Shown: piece after piece, positions 59,436-64,000 of the stretch
Layout: the number at the start of each line of letters is the position of its first letter
How positions within the stretch are numbered: position 1 is the stretch's first letter
Assembly (NCBI GenBank): GCA_941918925.1
Contig: OW799237.1
Location: 16,597,201-16,661,200, forward strand
Direction: 5' to 3'
Origin: Phyto melanocephala
Lineage: Eukaryota; Arthropoda; Insecta; Diptera; Rhinophoridae
Length of the DNA stretch: 64,000 nucleotides
The notes under the pieces: generated by a model
Told to the model about the DNA's origin: nothing
Databases searched by the model: none
What the model saw: the letters and a program-made list of their open reading frames with translations, nothing else
Program-made: the position numbers and the translations under genes

Positions 59436-61857
59436 AAATCGTAGCTGGTTTCGAAAATACATTCGACTAGGCTACTGTGGTAATAGTTTTTCAATATTCC
59501 TTAAGTGATTACAATTTAATTGAGTGTTATGAAATTTAAAAAGCCAGAATAAATGATCTGCAATAAATTTAATGATGTTAATATTCCTTATACAGTTACC
59601 GGATTTTTTTTTTTTTTTTATCATAAGTTTGTATGTATGTTAGTATGTACATATGTCTATGACATTTTAAAGATTTATTTATCATGTAAAAATTTTTTAA
59701 ATTTGTTTTCAGAAAAAAAGAGAGTTACAACTGTTTTTAAAATAAAAACAAATAAACTTAAAAAATTTTTAAAATTTTTAAAAATTTTCTTTAAAATTTA
59801 TTTTATTGTGTAAATAAATTTTCAATGCCTACATAACTGAAATAATGAGTAATTAATTTATACTGCTTTATATCTTATTGTTTACACTGTATTGTTTACA
59901 ATGTATTGTTGACATTTAAAAAATTAACATTTACAAAAAATGCAGCATACTTTATAGGTTCCTCCTTTTTATACACAATTTTTCCCTTATTTACACTAAT
60001 ATGACATTGTATACATTAAGTCAACAATTAAATTTCATCCAGAAACAAAGTTTAATTATCAACTCTTTAGCTTTCCCTGGCTCTAATACCTAAACCAACA
60101 ACATGTTGTTTCAACACACCATAAACTTAATTAAGAATTTGCATTCAAAACCATTATTTACAGCATTTTTATGGCAACATTTTAAAATAATTACTTTTAT
60201 TCAGCAACAAAACTAATGAAAAATATATAAAAGCATTTTTCTAATTTGTTAATTAATAGCAAAAATTATATACTTTTTAATAATGTTAATGTGTCTGCTG
60301 TTACCGCATTACAAATCTATTACAAACATATAATTATTTTTAAACATTTCAATGTTGGTGCTACCAAAATAAAATCCTTTATGGCAATAATGATTCATAA
60401 CCACCACCACCAAGCAGTCAGCCGGTCTACTAGTATTTTGTTAAAGTAAAATATTAAAACAAATAACTGTCCCTCTGTCTGCCCCTATACCAGTCTGATG
60501 GTAACGTCTCACCACGTTGTGTTGATTTTGTTAATAAATTTATGTTTCAATTCATTTTTTATATTTTTCATATATTTTTTAACTACTTTTTCATATTTAT
60601 TTTACGTTCCTTTCAACATTTTTACGGCGCAATTTATTACAGACGTTGTTGAAATGTTATTGTGATTATAGAAATGTTGCTGATGTTTTATAATGCTTCA
60701 TTTGTCTGCGAAATGCAAAATCGACAAACAACAAAAGCAAAAGAAATCGTTTGTAAAATTAAAAAAAAAAATAAAATATTTATATGTAGATAGAGGAGCG
60801 GCAATAAAAAATCAGCCTTTAACCAACCGCAAGTTAAACAAAAAAGTGGGAATTATAGATGAAAAACGGGTAAACAATAAACTCCATTCATTTACTTTCT
60901 TTACTTTCGGTACAACACCACTGCCGGCAATACACATTCAAACCTTAAAATGTAATGCGTAGCTGAGTTAAGCATGTTGCAAGTAAAGGTACATTTAAAT
61001 AATTGTAAATTCAAGTGGAAATGAATAAAATGAAATTTCACCATGAACTTTAAATTATACATACTTATACTGCAAAACAGTTCAGCAAATACATCTAACA
61101 AATACAAAGTTCATTTCTTACTACAAAAGGCCATGTTTTTGCGTTTTGTTCGAAACAAAAACTTAAACGGCTACAAATTTTGTAACTCTGCAAATATGCC
61201 ACATGAATGATTTGAAAAGCCAAAAGGGATGTTGGGTGATTTTGCCTACAATTACACTGCATACCTTTACATAAAGAGCAAAATTGTTAAATAAGAGGAA
61301 AAAATGGCAACAAACAGCAAATATTTCCAAGTATATAAACGGGTAAACAAGCGTCACCATCATACTGTTTAAAAGTCCTTGCATATTTTTGTTTATAAAT
61401 ACTTTCCGGTATTTGCTCTCGTTAAGGTGACCAAATGGGTTTTTTTTTAGAAAAATATATTCTAATAATTAAAAAAAAAAAAACAATAAAATTCACAAAA
61501 ATTTAAATTTTGACTATTAACTTAAAGTCCAAAATGAGAGCTCTTCTGAGTACTATAACTTTGGAAAATGCTTAGCCCTTTAAACGTTTCAAGGACAAAT
61601 TTTGACCATTTTTTATTATATTTATTTAGTTTTACTTCTCAACTTATTAAGAAAATAAAGTTAATTTTAACTTTAATAATTATTTTATTTTTTAAAACAT
61701 TCAAAATCAACAAATAGAAATCTTATTTATTATTTTGTTGAGTTTCACAAAAATTTAAATTCTTGGATTATTTTTGTTCTTTCTTTGCACAAACAGTTAA
61801 CAAAACTTATCAACTATAAAAGGTAATACATTTTTGTCGTTATTGTGCTTCACACGA
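59436..61857. other. AT-rich DNA without a recognised gene
   Basis: Nothing recognised. CCACCACCACCAAGC triplets at 60399. The plus-strand frame at 60693-60962 (Lys-rich) and the neighbouring minus-strand frame have no motif. Confidence 0.55.
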
Positions 61858-61925
61858 CAAATTTATACAGCGAATTTTTACCGACGAATTCGTCATGTTC
61901 GGTGAAATTCGTCGTCCGTCCCAAC
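61858..61925. repeat. Palindromic segment around GACGAATTCGTC, possible MITE end
   Basis: GACGAATTCGTC is a perfect palindrome, and AAATTCGTCGTC follows as a further inverted echo. ACGACAAATTTATACAGCGA precedes it. This looks like the end or remnant of a foldback MITE, but the other end was not found. Confidence 0.4.
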
Positions 61926-62799
61926 TGTGCGCCGAGCATAAAGCTGTAAAAAATTTAAAATAATTAATAAAGTATTGTCTAACTAATATTCGAGAATGTT
62001 TAAATAAATTCACTCTCTACTATTTTATAACACAAATTTCAAGTGTTATTATTTGCAATAAAAGAATCCCAGTATATTTGAAGGAAATAAGCCAACGTTT
62101 ATAAGATCTATAAACGTAGAAATATTCTGGGTTAAAAGGAGCGTCACAAACAGAACATTTCTTTGGCGTTTATTCCGTTTATCTATAAAAGGTGTTACCA
62201 ATTATATTGTCAGCTCATGTAGAGAAGAATTATGTTTTGTTTATGTTCAAACTTGCATGCAATTTGGATTGATTTCGTTATATGTATATGCATCCAAAAT
62301 AGGAGCAAATCCATTGATAATTTCTATAAGAAGAGAGGCTTCAGGCAAGGTTTGGCTATTAGAAAAATTTTGCAAAAAAACTAACAGTAAAACCACCCAT
62401 ATTATTAACAACAAAAGTCTCATGCTGACAATACTGAAATCATAGATCGCCGCATGCAAGCAATAAGCGCGCCTTTGCAAAACTTGAAATAAAATCAAAT
62501 AATATGGGCCTAAAATAAATGTGGCTTAAACAAAGTATTTTTTATAGTCGCCGCAATCTTCGTTTAAATAACCTGTTACAGCAAGATGGGAAAACGCCTG
62601 GTGTCTCAAATCGGCACTAGCAGGCAGAAGAAAGGCGTTCTATTTAGACAATTACAATTTAAAAAAAAAATTATAAAATGCCAACAAAAAAATTATAAAA
62701 AAATAAGAGAAAAATTGACAAAAACCGTACTCTGCTAAATTAATAAAAACTGGACATCAGGAATTCTCTTCCTGTCTGATGTGATATTCCAATTACACT
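61926..62799. other. AT-rich DNA without a recognised gene
   Basis: Nothing recognised. Short overlapping frames on both strands near 62247-62498 have no motif. Confidence 0.5.
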
Positions 62800-63299
62800 T
62801 TGGCCACTTTTATATTCAAGTCAGTTTTTTTTAATATGATGGCATTTGTACCTACAGTTTTCTGCGTTTTTCTTTTCAGGTTTTTATTGCAATCGCTAGT
62901 GCCGCTGTATGCTCACAGAGTATCCCTCACATTTTTTATTTACACCTTTATTTATTTAACATTTCAATCTTTTGTACACCAATGGATTGGTGGCCGCTTT
63001 TGTTGTTTTAATATAATAGCGAATGGTTCCCCATTGCAAGCATGTACAAGATACATTTTATGTTTTTTTTTTCACTTCAGTTCTGTAGTATTTATGTTTT
63101 TTTTACAAATCTTTTGCTCTTTCGTATTACTTTTTTTTAATTTTTGCAATATTTTTTACTTGACTCGGTTTCAATTTAGCATTTTACAATGTCAATGCCT
63201 TTTATGCCTGAAAACACATTCCATTGCATACTTGGAGGCGCTTCAGCATTTTTACTTACAGCCAAAGAGAGATTTGTATTATGCTGCCGATGCTGGTTT

Positions 63300-63355
63300 T
63301 ATTATTGTTGTTGTTGTTGTTGTTATTGCTATTAATATTATTGCTATTGCTGTAT
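63300..63355. repeat. GTT/ATT triplet repeat
   Basis: (GTT)6-like run followed by ATTGCT/ATTATT triplets. It generates a Val/Ile-rich reading frame that has no independent support. Confidence 0.8.
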
Positions 63356-63467
63356 ATTTATGTATAATACTCCATTTCCTTCTTACTTATGTTTACTTAC
63401 ATACACATTTGTACATGTAGCTTATATATAATATTTTAGCCTTAAAAATTCATTTGTCTATATGCAG

Positions 63468-63569
63468 GCAACAACTGCTGGTATTGAAGATTATGATGCT
63501 GCTAGTGACTTTACATTTGCTACTTCTGGCGGTGTTGATGATAATGATGATGACGATGAAGTTTGGTCG
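63468..63569 (+). other. Weak candidate coding exon (34 codons)
   Basis: TATGCAG immediately before 63468 could be a splice acceptor and GTAATG after 63569 a donor. The 102 bases between are open in one frame and read ATTAGIEDYDAASDFTFATS then GGVDDNDDDDEVWS, an acidic, mixed-residue sequence unlike the hydrophobic frames around it. The length is a multiple of three. Against it: the polypyrimidine tract is weak, GAT/GCT triplets are common in this region, and no partner exon is visible. Function unknown. Confidence 0.25.
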
Positions 63570-64000
63570 GTAATGTTTCATTGAAATTGTTTAAATTGTT
63601 TATCAACTCTGCTGGTGCTCCAGTGTCGATGACGATACTCGTCCTTGTTATTTCTGCTGCTATTGCTGTTACTATTTGCTTGTTATTTATAACTTTGAGT
63701 TTTTTATTTATCTATATTTTTGCTGTTCTATATAGAAACACAAACATTGCAATAACAAATGCAGACTCATTTCATTTTATGTTATATCAAATAAAAAAAG
63801 AAAACATAAACAATAATATGACTTGTGGATCCTTTGGCATACAGTAGACCTGCCTCTATACCCATTATACTAGCACCTAAATGTAAAGGCTCTGCACCAG
63901 TCTCTTGTTTTTATTACCAAAGCCATGCAAGTCAGTTTAAAGCGGCCTAAGGAGTCATTCACTGTGCAAATATGATAAAGAAGGAAGCACACATACATAC
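63570..64000. other. Triplet-rich AT-rich DNA
   Basis: GCTGCTATTGCTG-like triplets near 63650-63680 and otherwise nothing recognised. The frame at 63563-63847 is hydrophobic and probably repeat-derived. Confidence 0.45.

Noticed and set aside
62800..63420. Longest open frame of the right end (206 codons, plus strand)
   Set aside because: It starts at a non-ATG codon. The strand is T-rich, so stops are rare by chance. The protein is a Phe/Leu/Val-rich string with a GTT-repeat-derived Val tract and no motif.

Overview
This window is AT-rich, non-coding-looking eukaryotic DNA. I found no intact host gene, no rRNA or functional tRNA, no CRISPR array and no bacterial-type operon. The repeats point to a brachyceran fly, probably a calyptrate such as a blow fly or house fly. 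The pointers are mini-me-like repeats with a (TA)n tract, a conserved core and a GTCY (GTCC/GTCT) tract; several relics of DD41D (rosa-type) mariner transposases; Helitron-like elements ending in CTAG; and jockey-type LINE 3' ends. The species is an inference. The sequence reads like a large intron or intergenic repeat landscape.

Layout. 0-9 kb: a foldback MITE, a tRNA-derived SINE head, a long mini-me-like repeat (1.86-3.20 kb) with a retroelement inserted in it, a dead DD41D mariner (5.93-7.04 kb), a LINE tail and two small hairpin elements. 9-20 kb: a second DD41D relic split by a SINE with a 15-bp target-site duplication, a MITE with CCCAGCAAAAAA-type ends, a hairpin MITE, the N-terminal half of a DD41D transposase and an unclassified GC-richer island at 19.46-20.17 kb. 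20-26 kb: mostly unique AT-rich DNA, then a relic cluster (endonuclease-like domain, TA-flanked MITE, Tc1 transposase, reverse transcriptase, DD41D). 28-36 kb: MITE, foldback element, a short Helitron, three consecutive mini-me-like copies, very T-rich tracts and a LINE 3' end. 39-43 kb: a Helitron with six 121-bp internal repeats, a pogo/Tigger element split by a foldback MITE, and another mini-me-like copy. 45-47 kb: two copies of a LINE RNase H segment in tandem. 50-53 kb: a second CTAG-ending Helitron, a hAT C-terminal relic, and a complete TTAA-flanked piggyBac-like element carrying a mariner relic. 56-59.4 kb: a nest of insertions in one mini-me-like repeat, with an almost intact Tc3-like transposon at its centre. 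62.8-64 kb: triplet-rich DNA with one weak exon candidate.

Every protein-level match is a mobile-element protein and all are broken. The least decayed is the Tc3-like element at 57.43-58.99 kb: it has TA on both sides, inner and outer terminal repeats, one stop, one frameshift and one 12-bp deletion. Family names rest on motifs read by eye; no database search was possible.
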